From Colius striatus (Eukaryota > Chordata > Aves > Coliiformes > Coliidae), in assembly GCF_028858725.1 (NCBI RefSeq), contig NC_084760.1, positions 58,429,367 through 58,493,366 on the forward strand: 64,000 nt of DNA, in the 5' to 3' direction. Position numbers and translations under genes: made by a program. This document shows positions 11,976-25,087 of this stretch, piece after piece. Below the pieces are notes generated by a model, which was not told the origin of the DNA, searched no databases, and saw only the letters and a list, made by a program, of their open reading frames with translations. Every line of letters starts with the position of its first letter. Positions within the stretch are counted from its first letter, which is position 1.

Positions 11976-13127
11976 TTACATTCCTCCAAATACTTCAAGC
12001 AGTCCTTTTATTGAACAAAATATTCCTGCAAGGCTACAAAGGAGCCCCAAAATAAAAACAGAGATATCTGTATATTTCTCTAGGAAGGATAGTTTTTTCC
12101 ATTTAAGTTTCAAATGGAAGAGAGAAGGAAGAAGAAAAGTCATAGCAGCACCTGTTACACTGCCTGTTAAACCCATCAACAGGGCGAAGTGTGGTATGAA
12201 CATGGCCATCAGCAGAGTTAACAGGAGAAATGAGCCTCTTACGCCCACAGCAAACAGAGGAGATCTGTAATTGGAATGGTTGCCTCTAGTAATACAAGCA
12301 CACACAATTTCTGTGGCTGCAAAAAAGGGCAAAGGGTAAGAAAGAAGAGCCTTGGTTAAGAGACACAAATTCACTAGGGTTTGAAGAAATGATGGCAGGT
12401 TGTCAGTAATAATTTCCTTTACCTGTTCACCCCAGGTCAAGAACGCAGTCAGTGCAAAGGTTGTTTTCAAGACACAAGCAAAAAAGTGAGTCCAGTTCAG
12501 CATACATCTAAATTCTCCTGGGTTTTTCATGTTACCTTCAAGTGTGGGAAGAAATATTTGCGAAGTGTAACTGAAGATGATCACCCCTACAGAGACCAAA
12601 AAGTCCTCAAACTCAATGGAGAGTCTGAATTTTGCCCAGGACCATTGATGTATTTGTGTGAGACAGTAAGTCATTACCACAAGGATGATAATGAAATGGA
12701 CCAAGGAGCACAGCTGGCTGAGTTTGGAAACAATTTTGAGAGTCTTGATAAATATACAAGGCAGCAGTGTAACAAATGCAATTACAGACCAAGTTTTCTC
12801 AGTCACTGGTACATATGGAAAAATATGTGATAGCAAGTTCCCACTAACAACTAGATACAAAACACATGTCATGATCAGTTCCATCACTTGGGTCACATTG
12901 ACAACTATACCACCTAGTTGGGGAAATAGCTTTTTGCAACAGGCATTTGCAATGTCTTCATAAGTGTCTCTCACTCTTATGAGCTGCCCGTCTTCATTTT
13001 CTTCATACAGGCAAGCGATTAGGATTTTACCTGTGTAACAGCATAATGCTGCAGCCAAGATAATAAGACACAGGCCACTGTATCCACTGTGGAGAAGAGC
13101 ATATGGCAATCCTAGGACAAATATTCC
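11976..13127 (-). CDS. SLC32A1-like: SLC32A1-like vesicular amino acid transporter, exon 2 (residues 104-486, stop)
   Basis: Terminal coding exon: 383 codons plus TAA at 11978-11976, uninterrupted. It encodes the amino acid/auxin permease-type core (AA_trans family) of an SLC32 transporter. In order it shows GIFVLGLPYALLHSGY (104-119), a hydrophobic helix ending CCYTGKILIACLYEENEDG (about 132-150), VRDTYEDIANACC, VVNVTQVMELIMTC, VVSGNL, FSYTSQIFLPTLEGNM (about 288-303), MLNWTHFFACVLK, EIITDNLP, KALLSYPLPFFAATE, and IPHFALLMGLTGSVTGA near the C-terminus. These are VGAT family signatures, and the hydrophobic pattern fits about nine membrane segments. The known family member loads GABA and glycine into synaptic vesicles using the proton gradient; the substrate here is inferred only. 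The start is set by a strong acceptor (pyrimidine tract 13150-13131, CAG ending at 13128), which joins NAIQ to GIFVLG in phase 0. The open frame runs 38 codons beyond the acceptor to 13241, but that part is intron. Substitutions relative to VGAT occur throughout, unlike the near-invariant true orthologue, hence the paralogue call. Confidence 0.93.
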   Translation of the reverse strand, partial: GIFVLGLPYALLHSGYSGLCLIILAAALCCYTGKILIACLYEENEDGQLIRVRDTYEDIANACCKKLFPQLGGIVVNVTQVMELIMTCVLYLVVSGNLLSHIFPYVPVTEKTWSVIAFVTLLPCIFIKTLKIVSKLSQLCSLVHFIIILVVMTYCLTQIHQWSWAKFRLSIEFEDFLVSVGVIIFSYTSQIFLPTLEGNMKNPGEFRCMLNWTHFFACVLKTTFALTAFLTWGEQVKEIITDNLPSFLQTLVNLCLLTKALLSYPLPFFAATEIVCACITRGNHSNYRSPLFAVGVRGSFLLLTLLMAMFIPHFALLMGLTGSVTGAAMTFLLPSLFHLKLKWKKLSFLEKYTDISVFILGLLCSLAGIFCSIKGLLEVFGGM

Positions 13128-14233
13128 CTGAAGAGGAAAAAGAAAGAAAACATAGCACAAAATCCCTGAGGCAAAATGTTTACTAGAAGACACACTCTTA
13201 AACCTGACCTCCCATTGAACATTGCTTTCACTTAACTGCACAGTGGAAGTAACTGCTAGATTCAGCTAACTAAATAACAACCATGAGAAAGGTGTTTATT
13301 TATGATAAATTAAATTATCAGCAAAAATAACAGCTCCTATTGACACATGTGTAATGATAAGCTAGGAAAAAGAGAATGTGACTGAATGATAGAGTCAGGC
13401 TCCTAGTTAATATTTAATGCTGATGTGATTAGAAGCACATTTTAGAAGGTTCATAGGCAGCTTTTCATTCAACATGCATATTAATGAGACAGGTTCTATA
13501 TCAGTAAAATTAAGCAACCATAGCATCATCTGTACGAGTTTCATTCAAATTAAAAATAGCACTGTGTATAGATTCAGTAATGACAATTCTCTTCAGTCTA
13601 AAAATTGTTAACAGACCTCTGGAAAGAAAATGGCTTATGCTTGCAGCTTCTGTGTGCCTCATGCACCCTTTGCTCTTGTTAAGTCCATTGCTAAAGTGAT
13701 TCTTCTCACAGTTGAGATTCCAGACTACAAACTTATTGAGGTGTTTAAAAATACATGTAAAATATACAGACATATGGTTCTCTAGACAATTTCTGAAAGG
13801 AAAATAATTGTACTTGTTTTATCCAGTAAAAAAGTGGCATTTTGGCTTCACAGAACACTATATGTCTTTGTCTTTTTCTCTCTTTCTTCTTTATATTTAA
13901 GGACAAACAACACTTTTATGTGGTTTAATTCCCATCAACACAAAACCAACCAACAAAACCCTTGAAAAATAGTTATTCACAGAAAGATCCAATTTAGAAA
14001 AGATGCTTCTGTGACATTTCTCTTTTTATGCTACAAAGCTGAAATTAAGCAATGCACATTAGTCAGACTGGTCAGGCATGTTTGTTCCTGATGACTGAAA
14101 AAAGGTAGGAAGGAAACAAAATACAATTAATGAGTTCTATAGAAATTTTTACTTCAGTACTTCTAACAGCACCAATGACATGATGAAATATGAGCATTTG
14201 TGCTCATCTTTGCTATTCCAGCCTGACAGAAAG

Positions 14234-14262
14234 ATGTAAAAGATGTAAAAGATGTAAAATCT
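14234..14262. repeat. Short tandem repeat, AGATGTAAAA x3
   Basis: Three consecutive copies of the 10-mer AGATGTAAAA (with a small edge mismatch) inside the transporter intron. A simple microsatellite. Confidence 0.85.
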
Positions 14263-17090
14263 ATTTCTGACTAAACCTGAGCAACCTCACCTGCTCTGCA
14301 AAACCGTGAATCCCTAACAGAAACAAGCCCCCTTGCAGAAGGGATGACCTACTCTTTCATTTCCTGATTGGGTGGTGTCCCTGACTGTTTTCAGGAATCA
14401 AAGCAGAGGAGGTGAGTTTAATGTTCTAAATCTTAGTTTCAGACTTTTCCGTCTACAGTCATGGGCATGAGAGGCCATGAGGCAGACAAGTGTTTCAAGC
14501 ATGCTTCTTTCTGTCATTGGTATTTTCTATCAATAATAATCATCAATAAATAAAAAATATTCCTGTTTTCTTCCAGTCTTTTCTTCCTGTCTTTCTTCTT
14601 TCTATGACAGTCCTTTTCAGGTATATTGTAGGATGAGCATTAAACAGGAAAGAAAGATTAGAAGTTCTTAAATTAGAGCACTATTTTTTTCTCTAAGTCA
14701 ATGGGAAAAATGGAGTGTCCATCACATGAATGAGCAGCATTGCCTGTTTCACTGGGCTTCCCTGTAGATTCAGATATCTTCAGCTTTCAGCTCAATTAGA
14801 GTTGGAAGAATCGTATTAAATACATTCTCTACTATGTTTCTTTTAAAAAGGTCTATGCCTTTATGTTCTGAAAGAGCAGTACTTCAGTTATTATTACTGA
14901 TATAGTAATAAAGTTATTGACTAGATACCTTTTCTGGTTGTTTTCAGTGACTTCATTTACAGTGATGGCTTTATGTAAGTCACAGGTGCCATTTCATTTA
15001 AGAGCTGTGATGTTCAACTACATAGTTTGTGGAACTTCACTCACCCAAATCTCACCACACCAGTACCTTAGCTCTAGTCTAATCCAAGTCTCATGACTCA
15101 ATTATTGTGCAGTGTAATTAGCATTTCTTTTGTACATGAGCTTCTCAGATGTGTTCAAAATTCTACCATTTGTGTCATCTAACAGCCTGCTTTCTTAAAA
15201 ACACTAGATATCTGGCTGTATCCAGACTGCAAGTAGAACATGTGTAACTAGCTTTTGATATCATGCCATTTTTAATCATGGCTTTCACTGACTGGCAAGT
15301 TAGGTAGTTGCCTGAAGACCAAAATGTGATTTCTTCCCTATGAAAACAATCCTTGGAGAACATTTACATAGCAGATTGAGTTTAAAGCATTCACAGATAA
15401 ACCAAGTATATGAAAAAACTGGGAAGATAAAAGCCGCAGAGCCATCTTCCACATTAACATAAGAGCAATGTTGTTTATGCAGTTTCTTGCAGTTTGTAGC
15501 AAGCTTATCTCATTTGTTCTGTACTCACAACGTTACTATTTTGCCCCTTAACCTACATTTGGGAGTTCAAACAGTATCTGCTGACCCAAAGGGTCACTGT
15601 ATAATTAAATGGCAGGTAAGTGTCAGCACAGGCCCTACCCACACAATGGCTTCTTCCTTGCTGAATTTAGTCTATTAATGTTTATGTTAGTAGCCTCAAC
15701 CTAAACAAAAGCATAAGTCTTTCAGAGATGTTATCATATGAGACATTTACAGTCCTCCCCACAGGTGTCTCCTTTTCCATACTTAATTCTTAGTTTAATC
15801 GGAGCATAACATATTTCTAACCCCTAACATCTCTTTGCTGTTGTTTATATCAAATAATTTTATTTGGTACCTAACACAGGTTGATTGAGGCAGGTTTTCT
15901 TGGGCTGATTTTTTTCTTGTATATCTTCTGATTTTAGACCATATTAAACAAACCCATTTTTTGCACTAAATATATTATTTCATAAAATTATATAACAATG
16001 ATTGACAATTTAAAAGTTTAGAGTTCAGCATTTCTAAATTCAACCTTTCAACAGAAACTGTAAGATTTTCTTTAAGCTGATGTCTCTGAGAGTTTGTAAA
16101 CAGAGTTTGTAAACTTAATCTTTCAGTTAATAATAGAAAGCAAATACTGAACGTAACTGGCTTTGCAGCTTTTTGGATATACAGCATGGTTAATAGAGAG
16201 AAATGGGTGAACTCTGAACATTCCAATACAGTGAGTATATGTGTGGTGAAAGGACAGTGCTTTTCCTGTCTTGCCAGAAATGGCTTTTCCATTAAGAAAA
16301 AAAAAAAAAAGGTTTAATGTATCATCACATCATCAAATTTCTACAAAATAGCCAGAAATGTGAGTGATGTCCATGAGAACTCAAAGAATGAAAGATCCTT
16401 TGTCAGACTTCAAAGTCCATTTTAGTTTGATCTTCTGTTCTTACCTTTCCAAAAGCAATACTTTCTGTTAGGACCATTTCCTGAATGTCACTAAGTTTAA
16501 ATACTTTAGATTAAAATAAAAAGATACCGTTAATAAGCACTTTACTTTCATTATTATGTAACAGCACAGGCATTGAGCTGTGTTCTCTGAGTTAAAGCTG
16601 CCCTGCAACCTTAAAGCATTTCTTAAAGTAACTTATCTGTGGAAAATTCATCCTACATGAAGAAATCTTTCAGTGGATACTGATGAAGACGGCTTTTGTG
16701 CCCCTCTCATGAGGAGTGAGTGTACTGAGAAAGCAGAATATGTCAACATTTCACTGATCACAGATTCTTTGCTAGTGGAAAGGGACACACGTAATTCTTA
16801 CAGCATTTGTCAATGCACATTTGGTCCAGCCGGGCCTCAGCACTTGGTCTCATTGAGTCTTCTGCTTCTGTGTTCTTGTGTCAAAATTATGGCACAGACA
16901 GCCTTGGCTGTGAGGCAGCAAAAGGAACTGTTTCTTAAATTACCTTCCAGCAGTTAGTTTTAGAGTTCTGTCTGAGAAATGTTCCTCTCTGAGTGATTCC
17001 ATATCCAGCTGTTTTAGTGCATTGTCAAATATGTTAGCTCCAAATGTGCTGGTTTAAGGTGATCTGTTTACAAGATGGAATAGTACAGCG

Positions 17091-17328
17091 AAAATGGAAC
17101 ACAAAAAGTTCCATTTAAACATAAGAAAAAACTGTTTTACCGTGAGGTTGAGGGAGCCCTAGCACAGGCTGTCCAGGGAGGTTGTGGAGTCTCTTTCCTT
17201 GGAGGTCTTCAAGACCCACCTGGACACATTCCTATATGACCTGATCTAGGTGAACCTGCTTCTGCAGGGGTTTGGACTAGATGATCTCTAAAAGTCCCTT
17301 CCAACCTGTACCATTCTATGATTCTATG
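17091..17328 (+). mobile_element. CR1 LINE 3' end, intronic
   Basis: Plus-strand CR1 3' end: AACACAAAAAGTTCCATTTA, GGGAGCCCTAGCACAGGCTG, GGAGGTCTTCAAGACCCACC, GGACTAGATGATCTCTAAAA, TTCCAACC, then ATTCTATGATTCTATGA. Antisense to the host gene. Confidence 0.93.
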
Positions 17329-20300
17329 AAAAGCATACAGCTCATACAACTGGTTACAGGGAGATGAAGTCTTTTGAACAGTCGTCTGTCATAGCTAGTG
17401 GTTGTGTTATTTGCCATCACTCCATCCACCCTGTGTAGGGAGGGACCCCAAGCTTGCCCAGCAGGCTGCACCTTGCCTTGTCTCCCAAGGTGTTTGCAAG
17501 ACTTGGGTACTTTCATCCTAGACTGAGGATGGAAGTGGAGTGTTCCTTGTCAATAATTGAATTCATGTGCTGGGATAGAGGTCATTGTCAAATGTACAGA
17601 GCAGACTTAGGTATAGGGAGCTGAGCCTAGAAAGAAGGAAGGACTGATGATTGAACTGATAATCAGATCTTGAAGAAGTGGCAAGGACAAGAGTAGAAAG
17701 GATGTGTATGGAAAGGTCAGTCTTAGCTAGAAGCTATTTATTAGGCATGTCAGAATAACCCTAGGCAAAAGCAACTAGAAGCTACCACCAGAAATCACCA
17801 ATCCACCTACAAGTAGATTTCAGGATTTCCAAATAATATCTGCATATTAAAATATTTCTGTATTCATCGATGGTTTAATTGCAATATCTGAACTACATGG
17901 GAGTGTCTCCCACACCAGCAAGGCTAGCTGCTTGTTTAAAAGTACAATACGGTTGGATTAGTGTGGAATGCAAGAAGCGAGCCTTCTGCTATCATACCAC
18001 TGTTTCACACTATTTCACCTCAGGGCAAGCAGCTCCCCAAGGAATGTGTTTAGAAAAATGCATAAATGAGCACAGTGAAGCACTCAGAAAATATTGAAAT
18101 TCCTTAACGTTCAGTTTTAAGACCTTTTAATCCGAGGTAAAATGCTTCATTTCATAGGCTGCTTTAATCTGAAATATGACACTTTTCAGAACGAAGCTGA
18201 TTGAAATCTAATTTAAAGGTAAAGAAGATCAGATAATAGTCAGAGTTGACACATGCCAAAAAACAATGAAATAAGACACAGTAAAAAGCAATACTAAGAA
18301 AAATATTTCACCTTAAGACTTAATCAGATGGAAAAATTAATTAAGAAATTAAAAATGATTTAACTGAAAATTATTCAGCTAGTACAGCTCCCCTTTATGC
18401 AGAATACATGTTAGTATACTTGACTGCTGAATTACCTCTGATTGTCTTTTTCACCATCTGTAGGCACTGAAATGATTCATTTATGCCTATTTTCCCAACT
18501 TTGTATTCAATTCCCTGCATGAACATGGGTTGGGCACAGAAACTATATGGGAATCTTCTTGGAAAAGTAGAGAGATAAATTCAAGAATCCTGCTTTTCAA
18601 CATACTTCCACAAAATTTTAAATTATGTTGTTTAGCATTTAATATAGTTTTAAATAAATAATTTTCCTGAATGGATGCAAGCCAATGTTGCTGTGACATT
18701 TATATGAAGATGCAACTTTATTATCACTAAACTGAAAAAAAATAACCCAAAACAAATTCCTTAATCTCATGACATGATAATTAACCTCCATGGTCATTTT
18801 GTATCTTCTTCCAGATCACTTGTGACTATATTGAATAATACTGGACCAGATGCTGATAATTCTACAAGATAACCTCCTAACAGTACTGGAAAGTCATTGT
18901 TTTCACAATAGTTCCTCATTGACAATTACTTTTTTTCAGATCTGTCACTTAAGCAGTTGTTCATCCATTTTAAATGGATTCTATTGTTGCACTAATTTTT
19001 AAACCAGAATGTTGTGTATTAATGTGTCAAAATTCCTTTTAAAAGTCTAAATATGTTATTTATCTTTCACTGCCTGTGTTACAGTCTCATCAAAGAATTT
19101 TATCAAGTGTGTTTAATAAGGAGTGTAAGGACTCTTTCTGCAAACCTATAATGATTGACACTAATTATATTCCTAGCTTTTTATTCTGTATCAATTAAAA
19201 CCTGTTTTAACAATTACAGTCTTTTTTCTCAGAATTGTTGCCAAGTTTCACTAGTGAGGATTTAACTGCATTTTAAAATATTGGAATGATATCCTCAGTC
19301 TTCTGAAAATTCTACATGTAATAGTGATTGAATAAGTGTTATCAGGTCAAATGTGCCTTTTGTTGTTTTGTTGTATTTTATGTCTTCCAAGTGCAAACTT
19401 GCTGAGCATTCTGCTTTCAAATATTAATCATGTATATCTTAACATGCATTTTACATAGTAGCTGCAGTTATTTAATAGTTAGCTGTTCAAGTCTAAGCTT
19501 AGAAAAAATAGGCACCTCAATTTGTAACCCACATCTATCTTAAGAGGGGTCATTAGCAGAGCTGAGACAAATTTCCTTTCAGAGGTGTCTGTTTCTCTTG
19601 CTGGGCATGAGAATATGCACACAATGGAGTGCAGACACACAGCTTAGAAACTCTGTGAGTTTTAAATGTCTCATGCAGAGTAGCATTCTGAAAATACCTA
19701 TCCTGCAAATTACAAAATTACCCACTGTTCTCCTGTCCTATGAGCACATCCTCCTGATTCTCTGCAGACACTACTTGTGAACAGTTATGTCTTTTTTTTT
19801 TTTTTCAGAGTTAAGAGCAATTTTAGATCCTTCCTCCACCGTTAATGCAGGAAATCAGAGAAGCAAAATTCAGTGAGAGATCTCGGAGAAGAATAAGGTG
19901 ATCTTAAACTATCAAATAGCTAAGCTGATTTTTCCCCCTCTTACATCCACATATTCAACAGCACTGGTGTGTTTGTCTTAGTGACTTGGCCAGGATCACT
20001 TGTGTGCAAAACAAGGACAGGAGAGGCTGGCAGTCATTTACTCACCATGACTCTGGTGTTCATCTTGACTGGTGATGACAAACAGATTTTGGATTTACCT
20101 TCTATACTCTTCTAGAATGGATGTAGTTTGAGATCTTTTGTCTTATTGTTTTGTCTCATCTCTCATAAATATTAGGCAAAATTCCTGAATTTCTCAGTAG
20201 TGTTGCTTTCTTTATCTACATGTTTAATCAATACTGTCCTCTACTTCATTCACTTAATTCTTATCTATAGGTTAGCTTTTCTATCTGTCCAGTTGAACAC

Positions 20301-21007
20301 TTCCTGATTTATAATTTACAATTATTACTCTCACCATCCCTTTTTCCCTTTTTCTATTTAAAAAAAAAACCAAACTGATACATTCACTTCACACCTGAAC
20401 TAGGAGGAATTTTAACACATAGGCACGCTATTTCTTAATTATGAGATGTGGCTTCTGGACATGTCATAAATTCTTGTTAAACAACTTTCAAATTGCTTTC
20501 ACAATTGGCTGTCTGTATTTATTCTTCCTAATCAATTATCTCCCATAATTTCATCCAGGTTTGTAAAATTCACTGTTTTGAAGTACTGACTATATATATT
20601 ACTCTTCTCTGTTTTCACATAACCAATGTAATTAGATCCACTGATCTGTTCATCTTTATTCAACATAATGAGGCTCAAAATAGAATTACCTTATGCTAGG
20701 TTGGATACTTTTTGTGTTAGATGATTATCATCTATCATTTTTAGAAACGTTAATGATGTTTTACTACAGACTGCAAACACCATCCAGCATAGGTCTTTAA
20801 AACTTAAGTCACGAAGAACAATACAATTTTACTTTCCAGACAATAGCTCTAACACAGATAATCATCTCTCTTACATAAAGACTCACTTATTTTACCTCCT
20901 CTTTTTTTGTTGTTGTTTTGTAAACACGCTTTATCTAAGTATTTTAAAATTTCTTTTGCATATATCAGCCCACCATGTATTTGCAATATCAGTTACATCC
21001 TATTCAT

Positions 21008-21535
21008 ATAATCATAGAATCATTATGGTTGGAAAAGACCTTTAAGATCATCAAGTCCAACTACTAACCTCACATTGCCAAACCCATCACTAAACTAAAC
21101 CATATCTCTCAGCACTTCATCTATGTGTTGAGTATCTCTAGGGATAGTGACTCCACTGCCTCTTTGTGCAGCCCTTTCCAATGCTTAATAACACTCTTGG
21201 TAAAAAACTCTCTAATATCCAGTCTAAACCCCCCCATCACAACTTGAACACATTTCTTTGTGTCCCATCATTCATTACTGGAGAGAAGAGATTGACCCTC
21301 ACCTCACTATAACTTCCTTTCAGAAAGCTGTAGAGAGTAATCATGTCTCCTCTCCACCTCTTCTTCTCCAGACTAAACATCCTCAGCTTCCTCAGCTGCT
21401 CCTTATAAGACCTGTTCTCCAGACCTTTTACCAGCTTCATTGTCCATCTCTGGACATGCTCCAGCACCACATTGTCTTAGTGAGGGGCACAGAACTAGAC
21501 ACAGGGTTTGAGATGTAGCCTCACCAGTTCTGAGT
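21008..21535 (-). mobile_element. CR1 LINE 3' fragment, intronic
   Basis: Begins with reverse-complement octamers (ATAATCATAGAATCATTATG) and TTGGAAAAGACC. It continues through TAGGGATAGTGACTCCACTG to the C-terminal ORF region, which on the minus strand reads [21 protein letters not shown] and FSLEKKRWRGDMITL. Truncated near 21535. Confidence 0.92.
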
Positions 21536-24329
21536 ACAAATATTTCCTCCCAGCAGTAAGAATTGCCGGTTCCCTAGCTGGCTCCCCAGGCTCCTTGCAC
21601 TGCTTTACAGACACCACTTGCTTCACAGTTTGAACACAGCTCAGCTGAGTTTGAATTAAAAATACTACAAGCTCTTCTGTGGAAAACTTGAAATATTGTC
21701 CATAGCCTGTGTGACCTTAGCAGCAGATCCATCTCCTTTAATGTCAGAGAAAAATCTTCCTTTAACTTCAGGGATAGTTGAATTAAGCCCCAGCAATCTT
21801 GGTTTTCCTGGGTTTTTTAAAATTCTTTCTTTCTGCCAATGTTGGTTTAGCTGCAGGGAAGAAAGCAGGTAAGGTGTTTATTCTGTGATTAATGCCTGCA
21901 ATCACCTTATATAGTGAAAGAAACTTTAGAAGTGTTGTTCTGTCAATCCTTCAGGTCTCATAAGCAGATGATAAGGCAGATAAAACTGCTCAGGCGATGC
22001 TGTGATAAGATAAGCAAGTAAGGAAGACTCATGGTCTGCACTGCAAAATGTATGTGTCCATTTGACTGACAGAAGGTACTAATTTTGTTCAGATTAATCT
22101 TAAGAATCCTCTAAAGTTTAGAAAAGGGAACAGAGGAAAGAAAATGTCTCAACAAAAAAGGAATTGCTGCTATTGAGTGTGATAGCTGATCTCATTGGCT
22201 TTGTTATTTATTTAAATATTTCTTCTAAAACTGAAATAATAAGCTTAATGCTTAATTCTGCGTGGTTTGGTAGAAAATGTCAGTTCACATAAATTTAGAG
22301 CTATCTGCAAAATACACTGAATCATATGAAGTAAATCTCCCAAGCAAATTACCTGTTAAGAAAACACATTATTTTGCTTGGTCCCAAAGGAGAAAGCAGG
22401 CTTTGGTAAAAGAATGAGGGCTTTTATTATGTGTTATGTAGTGGAGATGAAAAAATGTGAGGCAGTCAAAACTAAAATAAACGTTATTTCAAAAGTTAAT
22501 AATGGCAAGCAACATGGACTCTCTGGCTGCTTACCTGTTTCCCACATAATAGCTCATTGTGGATTCTCAAGTTTTTACCTGAAGTCAGGAAATTACTTAA
22601 AACATCCAATATGGCAACGTGCGAATGAGTTTCCATGAAAATGTGGCCAAAAGAGCTTGATGGGAGGCAGGTAGGAGACTTTGGGAAGCAAGAAGCAAAG
22701 GAAAGCCATGGGGAGCCAAATAACCTGAGTGCTCATGACATAACAAAAGAAAGAGTTAAATTCTTTTTTATTGGAAAAGAAAAAAAGAAAAATTGCTTAG
22801 GAAATTCAAACTCAGGCTAGGAGAAAGCATTTGGCTTTTTAGGAGTTTTATTTTTCGAATGCTACCTATATGGGATAACCCACAGTTCTTGTTACTTTTA
22901 GCAAGTAAGGCTGAAGAGGAAATGTAAAAAAACAAACCCGTACTACAAAGAACTTATGGGAGCAAGCCTTACATATCTCTGAGAGATGAAAAGGAAGCCA
23001 GGTTACATTTTATGGAAGTTGGATCATATTTTCTGAAAACTGGCATAGTATTTGTCATGACTGTATGCAGAATAAAAGTTGACTGAATCCTCCCCTGGCT
23101 AATACTATCCTGTTCTTTCCTCAGTACAGACTCAACCACTGATTTGAGGCAGACTCCTATTCAGGCTATAATGAATCCCAGAGCACAGTGTTTATACAGG
23201 AAAATTTGTCTTAGAGCACTGCCTGGAGAAAATACAGTTAGTAGGTCTGGATGAAAGACATAAATAGTGGTATACTATTATTTTTGGTCTCTAGGAACCA
23301 GTAAATTGATATGGAGTATCATAGTATATTCTGGAATACATGAGAAAAGATGTTATCCTACAATTAAGCTAGATATAGACAACAAATCTCCACTGTTTTT
23401 CCTCTCTTAACCTCAGTTAAACTTCAGTGGCACTCCTGGAGGTGTCTACCTTAAGGATTAAAGAAGCAACAGCTGATTTTACTGCTGATATTTCATCATG
23501 CACAGATACAGATAAAGTTGAGGTTGCAAATACGTTCTAATAAGGGAGATGTCACTCTCCTATAATGACATAAAAGATCACAACAATCTTAAAATTCCAC
23601 AAAGTACAGTAATTCTGCTAATTTCAAGTAGATTAGAGAAACATTTCCAATGTATTTAACTAATAATAAATAGGAAAACAAAAGAGCAGAAAAGAAATGT
23701 GACAAAGTTTCCTGGCATGCCCTGAATACTCAGCATAAAAGCAAAGTTATCTGAACTCTCCTTTTTAAAAAAAATTTAATTTTAATTTAGTTATGCATTG
23801 CAAAAACAGGCATATGGCATCAGAAATACACGCTGAAGATATCTTCTTAAGGTCTCTAGAGCTAAAATACTTGAAATATTACTACTTGAAGAAGAATTTA
23901 TCATTCTCTTTGTACAGATTAATCTCATTCAATGTTTACTCCCTAAACCAGACATTTAATGAATTTAACACAATGGCAGGAAAGACATACATCGCAAATA
24001 TACCTTACTTTGATGCACACTTATTAGGGATGTGATTCCTAACCACTTAAGTAAATACAGCAAAAAGCAAAGGTAATCTGCTAGTTATGGAAAGGATGGA
24101 TAGAAGTAAAGATCACCAGAGGACTAGTTACCCTAACATTGTAGGGCACTTATTTTGAGATTTGTGAATCTCCATCAGAGATGCCCACCACTCTGTGTCA
24201 TCTGTAGAGTCAGATGAATTGCTTTACAAAGGCCGTGAGACTGTTAGGTGGCCTGAAAGAGCAAAGGAAGAGCAGAAAGATGGATAACTTGGGAATAGGA
24301 CTGCACCAGGTGGAAAAATAGGTGTCATT

Positions 24330-25087
24330 AGGTTAACTGGAGAACATTGGAGCAACTGGGACAACTCAGGAAAAAAGCAGCCATCTATGAGAGGCAGAAA
24401 CAAGGCCTGATTTCTTGGGAAGAGTATAGGAACTTTGCCAGAGTATGCAGGGGTGCAACTAGGAAGACTAGAGCCCTTCTTGAATTAAACCTGGCCAGGA
24501 AAGTTCAGGAAAATAAGAAGGGTTTTTTCAAGTACATCGGCAGCAAAAGGAAGATTAGGGCAAATGTGAGTCCACTGCTAAACACAGGGGGTGCCATGGT
24601 GATAGGATGCACAGAAGGCCAAACTACTGAATGACTTCCTTGCTTCAGCTGTTACAGCCAAAGCTGGCCCTTGGGAAGCCTAGTCCAGCAAGGATAGTAG
24701 GATGGTCTGGACAGCAGAGGACTTGCCCTGGGTGAAAGAGAAAGGAGTTGAAGATTGTTGACCAAGTTTAATGCTCGTAAGTCAGTGTGTCCTGATGGGA
24801 TGCATCTGAAAGTGCTAAGGGAGCTGGCTGATGTGATTGCTAAGCCTCTTTCCATCATTAAAGTTCCATTTAAACATGAGAAAAAACTATTTTACTGTTC
24901 AGGTGAGGGAGTCCTGGCTCAGGCTGCCAAGGTAGGGTGTGGAGTCTCCTTCCTTGGAGGCCTTCAAGACCTTCCTGGACGCGTTCCTGTGCAAATTGAT
25001 CTAGATGTATCTGCTTTTGCAGGGGGATTGGACTAGATGATCTGTAAAGATGTCTTCCAACATGTACTATTCTGGGATTCTATGATA
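24330..25087 (+). mobile_element. CR1 LINE copy with large internal deletion, intronic
   Basis: The 5' part (24347-24634) reads the CR1 ORF2 linker before the reverse transcriptase (ENKKGFFKYIGSKRK, VSPLLNTGGA). The next part reads [20 protein letters not shown], the RT N-terminus. At about 24860 the sequence jumps from this motif straight into the ORF2 C-terminus/3' UTR (TTCCATTTAAACATGAGAAA, GGACTAGATGATC) and ends with an imperfect octamer near 25087. Most of the RT is missing, so it is non-functional. Confidence 0.9.

Noticed and set aside
11914..12270. 118-codon plus-strand open frame
   Set aside because: It lies antisense to transporter exon 2. The minus-strand reading has clear family homology, and this is its shadow, as are the plus-strand frames at 12486-12830 and 12685-12963.
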